Shown here one piece after another: positions 17,285 through 25,219 of a stretch of 64,000 bases of DNA; within the stretch, counting starts at the first letter, position 1, and each line of letters opens with the position of its first letter. This stretch comes from Deltaproteobacteria bacterium (lineage in GTDB: Bacteria; Myxococcota_A; Polyangia; Haliangiales; Haliangiaceae), in the NCBI GenBank assembly GCA_020630875.1, contig JAHDIH010000003.1, positions 496,446 through 560,445 of the forward strand. Direction: 5' to 3'. Under the pieces are notes generated by a model. It was given only the letters and a program-made list of their open reading frames with translations. It ran no database searches and was not told the DNA's origin. A program made the translations under genes and the position numbers.

Positions 17285-18229
17285 TTACTCCGCGAAGGGA
17301 TCGCAAAGCTTGATCTCGCCGTACTGCAGTCCTCGATTCAACCACTTGATGCGCTGCGCCGAAGACCCATGAGTGAAGCTTTCCGGGCGCACCTTGGCTC
17401 CTGCTCTTTTTTGCATATTATCGTCTCCAATGGCAGAAGCAGCGGTGAGCCCTTCTTCTAAGTCGCCACCCTCTAGCATATTTCGTTTCGCCGCTTGATG
17501 GCCCCACAGCCCCGCAAAGCAATCTGCTTGCAGCTCTTGTTTCACAGACAGTTCGTTCTTGCGAGATGGATTTCTCATCTGTTGAGATCTCACTTCTTTG
17601 GAGATCCCCAGCACCGTTTGGATGTGATGCCCGAACTCGTGGGCAATCACGTAGGCCTGTGCAAAATCTCCGGGCGCGCGAAACTTCCTTGCTAACTCAC
17701 GATAGAACGACAGGTCGATGTAGATTTTTTGATCCAGCGGACAGTAGAACGGCCCTGCCGCAGAAGTTGTAAATCCGCATGCAGAGTTTACCGCGTCACT
17801 GAACAGTACCAATCTTGCCGGTTTGTAGGTCAGCCCTTGCGCAGCAAAAATTTTCTCCCAGGTTCCTTGAATGTCATCGACAAGAAAATGAACGAAATCA
17901 ACCAGCGTCTCTTCCGATGCGGGAGTGTCCCCCGCTGATGGCAGTGGTCGCCCTCCAAGATCACGCGTGTCTCGGCCGGTTCTTTGAAACGAGGCGCGCG
18001 GTCGATTGTTAGAAGGTTGTTGCGCTCCACCAAGTCCTGAAGACATGAGTCCAAAGTGGTTGACGAGGAAGATCACGGCGATGATAGCGAGACCGGCACC
18101 AGTCATTTTAGCGCCTCCTCCAGGTAAGCGCACCGGTCCCATCCGCGTCGGTTGCCTCGACTGGCGAGAGGCTCGTTGACCTCTTCTGTCTTCTACGTGT
18201 TCGCTACGACTGCCACGCTGCCAACGCAT
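17285..18229 (-). CDS. ypfJ: YpfJ-type neutral zinc metallopeptidase (PF04228)
   Basis: 314 residues. The N-terminus MRWQRG...NVEDRRG-like segment (here HVEDRRGQRAS) is the family signature, followed by one transmembrane helix (LAIIAVIFLVNHFGL), so the catalytic domain faces the periplasm. The zinc motif HEFGHH lies in VIAHEFGHHIQ, and the downstream ELQADCFAGLWG segment carries the third ligand Glu. The ending contains the conserved HGSSAQRIKWLNRGL segment. Substrates of this family are not established. It starts 5 bases after the stop of rplS, so it may be read through from the ribosomal operon, and it is followed by about 100 bases before the MYXO-CTERM genes. Confidence 0.93.
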   Translation of the reverse strand: MRWQRGSRSEHVEDRRGQRASRQSRQPTRMGPVRLPGGGAKMTGAGLAIIAVIFLVNHFGLMSSGLGGAQQPSNNRPRASFQRTGRDTRDLGGRPLPSAGDTPASEETLVDFVHFLVDDIQGTWEKIFAAQGLTYKPARLVLFSDAVNSACGFTTSAAGPFYCPLDQKIYIDLSFYRELARKFRAPGDFAQAYVIAHEFGHHIQTVLGISKEVRSQQMRNPSRKNELSVKQELQADCFAGLWGHQAAKRNMLEGGDLEEGLTAASAIGDDNMQKRAGAKVRPESFTHGSSAQRIKWLNRGLQYGEIKLCDPFAE

Positions 18230-18234
18230 GACGC

Positions 18235-18648
18235 CTACTGGGCTTTAGGCTTGCGCTTGCGACGAACTTTTTTGGGTTTGTCAGCTGAGCGATCCCAAGT
18301 GCGTTCTTTGATTCGCGCTGCTTTCCCTTTAAGTTCTCTGAGGTAGTACAGACGACCTTGACGAACCTTGCCGCGCGACTTCACTTCGACACTGTCGATG
18401 TTCGGAGAATTCACTGGGAATACCCTTTCCACGCCAACGCCGTAAGAAATTTTACGTACGGTAAAAGTAGAACGATTGCCGCCATTGGAGCGACGAATGC
18501 AAACACCTTCGAATGCTTGAAGCCGTGTCTTTTGACCTTCACGAATTCGTACGGATACCTTAATGGTATCGCCAGCACGAAACTCTGGAAGTGGCTTCTC
18601 TCGAAGAAAACGTTTTTCAATTGATTGTATTAGTGATGGGGCGCTCAT
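18235..18648 (-). CDS. rplS: 50S ribosomal protein L19
   Basis: 137 residues; the core is the usual 115 or so, with a Lys/Arg-rich C-terminal tail ([14 protein letters not shown]) extended beyond many homologues. Conserved segments include [47 protein letters not shown] and [15 protein letters not shown]19 sits at the 30S-50S interface. The ATG at 18648 follows CGGAG at a suitable distance. It is last in the rpsP-khpA-rimM-trmD-rplS order, 55 bases after trmD. Confidence 0.98.
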   Translation of the reverse strand: MSAPSLIQSIEKRFLREKPLPEFRAGDTIKVSVRIREGQKTRLQAFEGVCIRRSNGGNRSTFTVRKISYGVGVERVFPVNSPNIDSVEVKSRGKVRQGRLYYLRELKGKAARIKERTWDRSADKPKKVRRKRKPKAQ

Positions 18649-18703
18649 AGCGGGACTCCGTCGAAATAGGAGGCCGAGTTTTGCCAGATCATTGCCCCAA
18701 ACG

Positions 18704-19972
18704 TCAAGGACTCTGTGTCATTGGGTGGTAGGAATCGACAAGTGGACCCACCACACGGTCCAACACCACCGCCATAGCGGTTCTGACGCTAAGATGGTTG
18801 TATTGAGATTCATTCAGAATAGGATTCATGACGTAGTCGCAGCCTGCTAGTGCGGTTTCGGTGAGGCCCCAACCGCTTCCAAACAACAAAACCGTCTCCT
18901 TTGACGCGATGATCTTCCAAATGTCGGAAGCATTGACCATTCCTTCTCGACCACCTGCCGCTGAGGTACCAATCAATGCAGGCTGACCTAACATGGTTTT
19001 CATCTCTTCTATGGAAGAGACCACTTCTAAGTTCTGCCAGCCGCGAGCCCTGTCGTGAGTCGAGAGTTCTTGATTCCACTTTTTCGCCATATGAAGGACC
19101 TTGTCCCGTTGGGCTTTGATGGGACTGATCACCCACACTTTCGCAAGGTCGTAGGACCTTGCCATTCGAACCATGTCATGGAGATCAAGGTTGGTAACCG
19201 AGGTGGTAATTACCTCCCCCGCTCTGTCCTTAACAGGATGATGAGCCAAAGCGATGTGAAGTTTTCCCGCCAGAGCCTCGCCGGTTTTACTGGCAGCCAA
19301 GTGCCGAGCAAACAACTTCGGCCGTCTTTGCAATGTTGCGACGGTGGCATCTTGCTCCCGCCATGCTGCAATCTTTTGGTGGTTGCCGGACAGCAAAACT
19401 TCAGGAACTTCACTGCCATCAAATTCCCTTGGCCGAGTGAAATGTGCGTGCTCGAGTAAATGCGATGAAAACGACTCCGACTCCGCCGACTCCAGTTTCC
19501 CTAAAACTCCCGGAATGAGTCTTGTGACGGCTTCAATAATCGCCATGGCTCCGACCTCGCCCCCCTGCATAACGAAATCACCAATAGAAAGCTCTAGATC
19601 TAAGTAGGACTCAATCCTCGCGTCCACGCCTTCGTACCGCCCACAGACAAATACCAGGTGCGGTTGCCTGCTCAGCTCCGTCGCAATCTTTTGAGAAAAA
19701 GGTACGCCACGAGGGGATAACAAAATTCGCTGAGTCTCTTGGCGCGTGCCCAAACTGTCTAAGCAATTTTTCAATACGTCCACTTGCATGACCATCCCTG
19801 GGCCACCACCAAAAGGTTGGTCATCAACGGTGTGGTGTTTATTGAGCGCAAACTCTCTTGGGTTCACGAGCTCAATCTCGACGATTCCGTCTGTGATGGC
19901 TCGTCCCAGAATCGTCGCCTTCGTAAATCCAGCAAACATCTCAGGAAAGAGCGTGACGACCGTAATCCTCAC
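18704..19972 (-). CDS. trmD: TrmD tRNA m1G37 methyltransferase fused to a second SPOUT methyltransferase domain
   Basis: One continuous frame of 422 residues; TrmD alone is about 240-250. Residues 1-225 are Trm[30 protein letters not shown] (111-117) and GDFVMQGGE of the SAM trefoil knot. It methylates N1 of G37 in tRNAs. The family's DSF motif, whose Asp is the proposed catalytic base, reads ESF here (Glu166). Residues about 238-420 match the separate SAM-dependent RNA methyltransferase family PF09936 ([54 protein letters not shown]). I chose GTG 19972, since it overlaps the rimM stop as GTGA and has AAGGA six bases upstream; ATG 19990 is the alternative. Confidence 0.93.
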   Translation of the reverse strand: MRITVVTLFPEMFAGFTKATILGRAITDGIVEIELVNPREFALNKHHTVDDQPFGGGPGMVMQVDVLKNCLDSLGTRQETQRILLSPRGVPFSQKIATELSRQPHLVFVCGRYEGVDARIESYLDLELSIGDFVMQGGEVGAMAIIEAVTRLIPGVLGKLESAESESFSSHLLEHAHFTRPREFDGSEVPEVLLSGNHQKIAAWREQDATVATLQRRPKLFARHLAASKTGEALAGKLHIALAHHPVKDRAGEVITTSVTNLDLHDMVRMARSYDLAKVWVISPIKAQRDKVLHMAKKWNQELSTHDRARGWQNLEVVSSIEEMKTMLGQPALIGTSAAGGREGMVNASDIWKIIASKETVLLFGSGWGLTETALAGCDYVMNPILNESQYNHLSVRTAMAVVLDRVVGPLVDSYHPMTQSP

Positions 19973-20514
19973 AACGATTCCTTGGGCCATCCTTCTGGTA
20001 GCGATACAACAATTCCGCTTGCCTCTATCCGTACTAACTCCGGGACAAGCGGCACGAGAAACTTTTCCGTCTCTGAGCGAACCTCTAACCGACTTTGCGC
20101 ACCGTGAATCACCTCAGAGACCTTGCCGACAAGGGAATTCTCTTGAAATACAGACAGCCCCACTAATGCAGCGGCGGGAAAGTCTTCATCGATGTCGTAT
20201 TCAATAAAAACTTCGTTTCCTCGCAATTGCTCCGCTTGCTCGCGAGTGGTGACGGTGGTGAAGGATACAATCTGTCCACGATTGCTACTTTTCACACTAG
20301 CCACTTCAAACGTATTCGACGCAATCTCAACGTGAGTCCCAAAAGACAAGTAGAGACTGTCATGCGTCACAGCAAGAATTTTTCCCTGACTATCCGTCTC
20401 CAGCCACGATAGTGGTTTGAGCGTAATGTTTACAGCTCCACGCACACCGTGGGCTTTGGAAACGTAACCGATTGCGACGTTATTCAAGGATTTCGACGAT
20501 GGTGCGTTTACCAT
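19969..20514 (-). CDS. rimM: Ribosome maturation factor RimM
   Basis: About 181 residues from ATG 20514, in line with the family (170-180). It binds S19 and the 30S head during 16S rRNA maturation. The N-terminal signature VAIGYVSKAHGVRGAV is present, and the C-terminal PRC-barrel starts near FPAAALVGLSVFQENS. It ends with the conserved VPLVPELV and PEGW segments. The start overlaps the end of khpA by 35 bases; longer starts (up to 20577) and a TTG at 20487 are possible, and none has a clear ribosome site. The stop overlaps the trmD GTG by four bases. Confidence 0.94.
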   Translation of the reverse strand: MVNAPSSKSLNNVAIGYVSKAHGVRGAVNITLKPLSWLETDSQGKILAVTHDSLYLSFGTHVEIASNTFEVASVKSSNRGQIVSFTTVTTREQAEQLRGNEVFIEYDIDEDFPAAALVGLSVFQENSLVGKVSEVIHGAQSRLEVRSETEKFLVPLVPELVRIEASGIVVSLPEGWPKESL

Positions 20515-20719
20515 CACGAGGCGAAATGGCGCTAACCAGACTTCTGATTGCTCGTGCGGTCTTGCCGCCCCGTCCAATCACTCGGCCCAGATCTGACTCT
20601 GCGACTTCAAGCTCATAGACATCAGCACTTCGTTCTTCGACTAACTCCACACGCACCTCATCTTTGACGTCTGCCAAGTGAGTCGCCACGTAGTGAAGCA
20701 ATTCCTTAATGTCGGCCAT
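20480..20719 (-). CDS. khpA: KH-domain RNA-binding protein KhpA
   Basis: 79 residues, one KH domain with the RNA-binding loop GRGG in DLGRVIGRGGKTARAIR. The usual pattern MADIKELLHYVATHLADVKDEV is at the start. In other bacteria KhpA binds many RNAs, sometimes with KhpB/Jag, and affects cell division and translation. The gene is 5 bases downstream of rpsP, the conserved position in this operon. Confidence 0.95.
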   Translation of the reverse strand: MADIKELLHYVATHLADVKDEVRVELVEERSADVYELEVAESDLGRVIGRGGKTARAIRSLVSAISPRDGKRTIVEILE

Positions 20720-20724
20720 TGGAG

Positions 20725-20973
20725 TTACGCGCTCGCAGGTGGTGCGTCAGACTTACGCACAAGCGAACGAACGGTGTCCGAAGGTTGTGCCCCATTGGAA
20801 ATCCACTTGTCGTATTGCTCGCGCTTGATGTGGAAGTCTTTTTTGCGTGGGTCGTAAGTTCCAAGAAGCTCGATGAACCTGCCGTCTCGCGGCGAACGCT
20901 TCTCTGCAGCAACGATTCGGTAGAAAGGTCGCTTTTTTGAGCCATGTCGTGATAATCGTATTGCTACTGCCAT
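20725..20973 (-). CDS. rpsP: 30S ribosomal protein S16
   Basis: 82 residues, typical length. Conserved segments [33 protein letters not shown] and [14 protein letters not shown] are present. First gene of the rpsP-khpA-rimM-trmD-rplS operon. The ATG has AGGAA upstream (in TAGGAAACACGAAA). A TACAAT element on the minus strand (20992-20997) could be a -10 box, but the -35 is poor. Confidence 0.98.
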   Translation of the reverse strand: MAVAIRLSRHGSKKRPFYRIVAAEKRSPRDGRFIELLGTYDPRKKDFHIKREQYDKWISNGAQPSDTVRSLVRKSDAPPASA

Positions 20974-21077
20974 TTTCGTGTTTCCTATTCGATTGTATCG
21001 ACAGAAGCCGATCGCTATCCTAAATTACAGGAGCGCGCAAACTACACTTGTCGCACTACCCTGTCAAGGACCCAACA

Positions 21078-22718
21078 ATGCCTCACAAGCTCTATTATCC
21101 ATTCATTATACTGGCATTCGTGACTTGTTCTTCTTCCCCGAGCAAGCCTCCTAAACTACCGAAACCAATAACATTGTTCGTTACTGCGGAGCTGCAAGGT
21201 CACATGGAACCTTGCGGTTGCACCACCGATCCACTGGGAGACATCGCAAGAACAGCGAAACTTATCCAAGAATCTTCAACAATGAGCGACGTTCTGTTCA
21301 TTGATGCTGGTTCGACTCTCTACCCTGGTCTTCATCCGGCGGGAAAGTCTTCCGAGCAAGAGAAGTTAAAAGCAAAAACCCTCACCAGCATTCTCACCAA
21401 CCAACTGGACGTCGCGGCAGTCGGGCTAGGACCATACGATTTCGCGTACGGTGGTGATGTCCTGATACCTCGCTTGGCTGGAAACGTTTCGGGCTTATCA
21501 AACGTCAGCAGTCATTTTGTAAAGTCCATTGGCACCCACAAAGTCGGCATCCTTGGTGCTACTTCAAAGAACTTCTCCGCGAAAGGAGCGACCGTAGCGT
21601 CGCCTATCGAATCAACTAAGGCATCGGTGGCGGCTCTCAAAGCCCAAAAGGTGGAGCTCATTGTCGCGGTACTGCACATGCCCAGAGAAGAAGTTGCGGA
21701 TATCGTACGTGCGGTTCCTGGCATCGATGTTGCGATCGCCGGTCAAAACTGTCCTGAACCGAAGGACATCAGAGACACCGCTCAAAAACTCAACGACACC
21801 TGGATACTGCAACCAGCTAACCGCGGACAGTCGGTAGTGAAGATGCAACTTTCGCTGGAGGGTAAAGGGCCTTTGGTAGACGCCGTTGGAAAACATGCGG
21901 CTGATGCAAAGATCGAAAGTTTAACCACCCTTATCGACAAACTGCGAATTCAAATTCCAGAGTGGCAAAAAAGTGCGGATGCGGATGCGACCTTTATTGC
22001 TCAAAAACAGCAAGAGCTGTCGCAAATGCAAGAAGAAAGAAAACAACTGCAAGAAAGTCCTTTGCGCAAACCTGCCGCAGGCAACCGCTGGTTTACGTTT
22101 TCGCAAATGCGCATTAAGAAGTCTTTAGCATGCAGGCCAGATATCGTAGAGGCAAAAAACAACTACGCCAAAGCGGCCGGCGCTGCGAATGTACTTGCTG
22201 GAAAAGACGAGAAACCAGCCACGCCAGAAAAAGGCAAAGCCAGCTACGTAGGAATGGAGGCTTGCGAAGATTGTCACGATGAAGCGGTCGAGTTTTGGAA
22301 AACGACAAAGCATGCCAACGCGTGGGCTACACTCGAAAAAGACAACAAACAGTTCGATTTTGAATGCATCGGTTGCCACGTGACCGGTTGGGACAAGCCT
22401 GGCGGCTCCAACATAGGATTTAACGACGAGCTTAGAAACGTACAGTGCGAAAACTGCCACGGTCCCGGGTCCATTCATGCGGAAGACAGCAAGCCGTCTT
22501 CTATCTCACTTCATCCTGAAGAATCGCTGTGCGTTGGTTGTCACAACGCCAAGCACTCTGACACGTTCGAATTTACCCCGTATTTACGAGACGTCACCGG
22601 GAAAGGCCATGCAGAAGCGTTTCGCAAGAAACTTGGGGATGGCGTTACCGGCTTGCAACTTAGAACCGCGGGACTTGAAAAAGCAGGGAAACTCATAGGA
22701 GAAAGTTGTCCTAAATAG
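21078..22718 (+). CDS. Tetraheme c-type cytochrome with UshA/metallophosphoesterase-like N-terminus, lipoprotein
   Basis: 546 residues from ATG 21078, which has AAGGA seven bases upstream; a TTG at 21048 is less likely. A lipoprotein signal ends AFVTC. The N-terminal half resembles 5'-nucleotidase/metallophosphoesterase proteins (LFVTAELQGHMEPCGCTTDPLGDIARTA), but the NDxHG and GNHE metal motifs are not conserved, so phosphatase activity is doubtful. A coiled-coil-like charged stretch (about 280-320) follows. The C-terminal half is a cytochrome c554-like region with four CxxCH heme sites: CEDCH, CIGCH, CENCH, CVGCH. It should be exported and act in periplasmic or surface electron transfer; partners are unknown. 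Divergent from rpsP; its end overlaps the convergent next gene by 8 bases. Confidence 0.87.
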   Translation: MPHKLYYPFIILAFVTCSSSPSKPPKLPKPITLFVTAELQGHMEPCGCTTDPLGDIARTAKLIQESSTMSDVLFIDAGSTLYPGLHPAGKSSEQEKLKAKTLTSILTNQLDVAAVGLGPYDFAYGGDVLIPRLAGNVSGLSNVSSHFVKSIGTHKVGILGATSKNFSAKGATVASPIESTKASVAALKAQKVELIVAVLHMPREEVADIVRAVPGIDVAIAGQNCPEPKDIRDTAQKLNDTWILQPANRGQSVVKMQLSLEGKGPLVDAVGKHAADAKIESLTTLIDKLRIQIPEWQKSADADATFIAQKQQELSQMQEERKQLQESPLRKPAAGNRWFTFSQMRIKKSLACRPDIVEAKNNYAKAAGAANVLAGKDEKPATPEKGKASYVGMEACEDCHDEAVEFWKTTKHANAWATLEKDNKQFDFECIGCHVTGWDKPGGSNIGFNDELRNVQCENCHGPGSIHAEDSKPSSISLHPEESLCVGCHNAKHSDTFEFTPYLRDVTGKGHAEAFRKKLGDGVTGLQLRTAGLEKAGKLIGESCPK

Positions 22719-23673
22719 AATGATTGTGCCGGAAGCTGTCCTTGGCAATGGCGTTTGCCTGCTCAGTTGTGGCGCAGCTTTGTTTACTACCGCTATCGTC
22801 GAGAATGCGCACGTCCTCTGGGACCCGGCCGGGAAAACAAGAAGCAATCATTCCTCCTTCTTCGACCTCGCAACTCAGTGCGGCGAGTGTCATGCCAATC
22901 AACTCTCCTTCTTGCGAGTACAAACACGTCCCTGCTTCTACATTGGGATGCGAAGTCCCAGCCCCTGCTATCCCTCGTCCCCAAACGCTTAAAGGCCCCG
23001 GGGCTGTGTAAAATGCACCGCGAATGAATCCGTCATTTTTCACCCAATAATTCTTTGCGCGAGACGTAGCAACTTGTTTAGCGGCGAGAAAACGGAGACC
23101 TCTTCCGATGTGTTTGTCTTTACCATTTCCATCCGTCGCATAAACGGATGCACCTCCTAAAAATCCTGCCATAGATCTTCGAGTGGGTCGTTGTGTCGTA
23201 CTAACCACCAGGGACAGCATCCCGCGGACTCCATCCACCTTTTCGATTTTTAAACCAAAGTCTTCTAGACTCATCACGCCGGCTTCTACCTCGCCCCTAG
23301 TTCCGACTAACGCTCGTAGTTCGGTTTGACCCCCTTCTACCGAGATTGTCATCTCTTTTGCCAGACTCTTCAAAAGCTCGCTTCTTGGTTTCCACAATGC
23401 CAAACGAACGTACTTGGTGTCCCAAAGTACCCGCACTTTATGAGGGCGTTCCTCGACGACCGGCAAAAAATAGGGGTTGTCCGCCGCAGGGCGTTCGCTG
23501 ATCACCCCCCAGGTCGAACGCGGTATTTCTCTTTCAGGTAAATTCACCCAATTGAGGATTTTATAGCTTACGGATGCTGGTTTATTGGTAATTCGGAGCT
23601 TAGGTGTTGGATAACCCCCAGAAGAGGAGCATCCAACGAAAACGAATAACAAAACGCATTTGGACAAGCCCAT
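22711..23673 (-). CDS. Predicted lipoprotein of unknown function
   Basis: 320 residues. The N-terminus MGLSKCVLLFVFVGC fits a lipoprotein signal followed by SSSGG. The body is beta-rich with no family I recognise. It contains short segments such as LRALVGTRGEVEAGVM, SLVVSTTQRPTRRS and EAGTCLYSQEGELIGMTLAAL. The last has the look of a trypsin-like fold, but no clear His-Asp-Ser triad can be read. Four Cys occur in the C-terminal third. Its stop lies inside the end of the convergent cytochrome gene (8-base overlap), and it is 42 bases downstream of rimO on the same strand. Confidence 0.7.
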   Translation of the reverse strand: MGLSKCVLLFVFVGCSSSGGYPTPKLRITNKPASVSYKILNWVNLPEREIPRSTWGVISERPAADNPYFLPVVEERPHKVRVLWDTKYVRLALWKPRSELLKSLAKEMTISVEGGQTELRALVGTRGEVEAGVMSLEDFGLKIEKVDGVRGMLSLVVSTTQRPTRRSMAGFLGGASVYATDGNGKDKHIGRGLRFLAAKQVATSRAKNYWVKNDGFIRGAFYTAPGPLSVWGRGIAGAGTSHPNVEAGTCLYSQEGELIGMTLAALSCEVEEGGMIASCFPGRVPEDVRILDDSGSKQSCATTEQANAIAKDSFRHNHSI

Positions 23674-23715
23674 GGTTTGGTAGACACCAGAAAGTCAAAT
23701 TAGTTTCAAATTGCT

Positions 23716-25056
23716 TCAATTGAATTCGGGTGATGCAACGAGGTCGTAGTCGGAGGTGTCGGTCACCACCACTTCCACCAATTCTCCGGATTGAAAGTCT
23801 CCATTTTGCAGGTAGACCAAACCGTCTACTGATGGCGCTTGTCCGTAGTAGCGCCCCGCCATTACCAGTTCACTTTCCTCAGAAGGTCCATCCACTAACA
23901 CCTGAAGTTTCTGTCCCATTAGTTTTCTGAGATTGTCTCGACTAATGATTTTTTGCGCTTCCATGATCTGCGCTTGCCGCGCGATGGCAACTTCGGCAGG
24001 AACATCTTGCGCAAGTGTTGCAGAATGCGTTCCAGGTTCTTGCGAATACGTAAACGCACCAACGTGGTCGAGCTTTTCCCTGGTTACAAATTGAAGAAGT
24101 TCTTGAAAAGCTTGCTCTGTTTCTCCAGGATGCCCCACGATAAAAGTAGAACGAAGAACCAGACCGTCAATTTTGCTGCGCAATCGATTCAACAAATCCA
24201 AAGTAACTCTCGAACTATGCCCTCGACGCATGACTTTCAAAACACCGTCGTTAATATGCTGCAGCGGAACGTCAATGTACGGGACAACCTTACTACTTCC
24301 CGCTATTGCGTCGATTAGATCATCTGAAAATGCCGTGGGGTAAGTGTAATGCAACCTAACCCATTCAAGACCAGCAACGTCTTCTAGCTTGCGAATCAAG
24401 TCCGCGAGAGTTGGTTTGTGCGGTAACTCGTAGCCGTACCGAGTTAAGTCTTGTGCGATAAGATTTATTTCTTTGGCCCCTCCGGACACCAGCATATTCG
24501 CTTCGCTTACGATGGAGTCCAAGGAACGACTGCGCTGCTCTCCTCGGAGCTTGGGAATGATGCAAAAGCCACAAGGGCGGTCGCATCCCTCGGCAATCTT
24601 CAAGTAAACCGAATGACGCCCACCTACAATGATACGGGGAGTCGTGTGATCCACCATCTTTGTTGGCTGAGCCGTTACGTTTACGATTGGCAAGAGACGC
24701 TTCGTAGACGGCGCTTTAATGGACTCGACGATGTCGCCAAAGTCGGAAGACCCAAGCATGACATCGATTTCGGGAATCCCTTCCGCGACTTCTTCGTGAT
24801 AACGCTGGACCAGGCATCCTGTCACCACCAACTTTTTGTCTGTTCCTTTGGTGTACTCCGCCATTTCCAGAATGGTGTCGATACTCTCTTCCTTAGCGGA
24901 TTCGATAAATCCGCAAGTATTGACGACGATCACGTCGGCATCTTCCGGAATATCGGCGAGTCCATGACCATCTTTGGCGAGCAAGCCAATCATTGCTTCG
25001 CTATCAACTTTGTTTTTGGGGCATCCCAAAGAAACCATATGAACCTTTTTGGTCAC
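23716..25056 (-). CDS. rimO: Ribosomal protein S12 methylthiotransferase RimO
   Basis: 446 residues, typical. Radical-SAM methylthiotransferase that modifies an Asp of S12. The N-terminal UPF0004 domain opens VHMVSLGCPKNKVDSE, which is specific to RimO rather than MiaB, with further cluster Cys in NTCGF and TGCLVQRY. The radical SAM motif CDRPCGFC is followed by the TRAM domain at the C-terminus. The GTG start at 25056 has GAGG seven bases upstream. Divergent from the FG-GAP lipoprotein gene across 163 bases with no other obvious feature. Confidence 0.97.
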   Translation of the reverse strand: MTKKVHMVSLGCPKNKVDSEAMIGLLAKDGHGLADIPEDADVIVVNTCGFIESAKEESIDTILEMAEYTKGTDKKLVVTGCLVQRYHEEVAEGIPEIDVMLGSSDFGDIVESIKAPSTKRLLPIVNVTAQPTKMVDHTTPRIIVGGRHSVYLKIAEGCDRPCGFCIIPKLRGEQRSRSLDSIVSEANMLVSGGAKEINLIAQDLTRYGYELPHKPTLADLIRKLEDVAGLEWVRLHYTYPTAFSDDLIDAIAGSSKVVPYIDVPLQHINDGVLKVMRRGHSSRVTLDLLNRLRSKIDGLVLRSTFIVGHPGETEQAFQELLQFVTREKLDHVGAFTYSQEPGTHSATLAQDVPAEVAIARQAQIMEAQKIISRDNLRKLMGQKLQVLVDGPSEESELVMAGRYYGQAPSVDGLVYLQNGDFQSGELVEVVVTDTSDYDLVASPEFN

Positions 25057-25219
25057 GTGCCATCCTCATTCCGATACCTTACGCTGTCAACCGGAAACTC
25101 ATCGTCGTAGTTTGGGCGTCTGCCCTACCGAAATTGCAACGCTTATGAGCGATCCAGTGGGGGGATTGCCGACATAAGTCACTAGCATCTTACACTGAGC
25201 GAGGTTCACAGCAGGTATA

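Noticed and set aside
24451..25110. 219-residue plus-strand frame
   Set aside because: Antisense to rimO, which is well supported.
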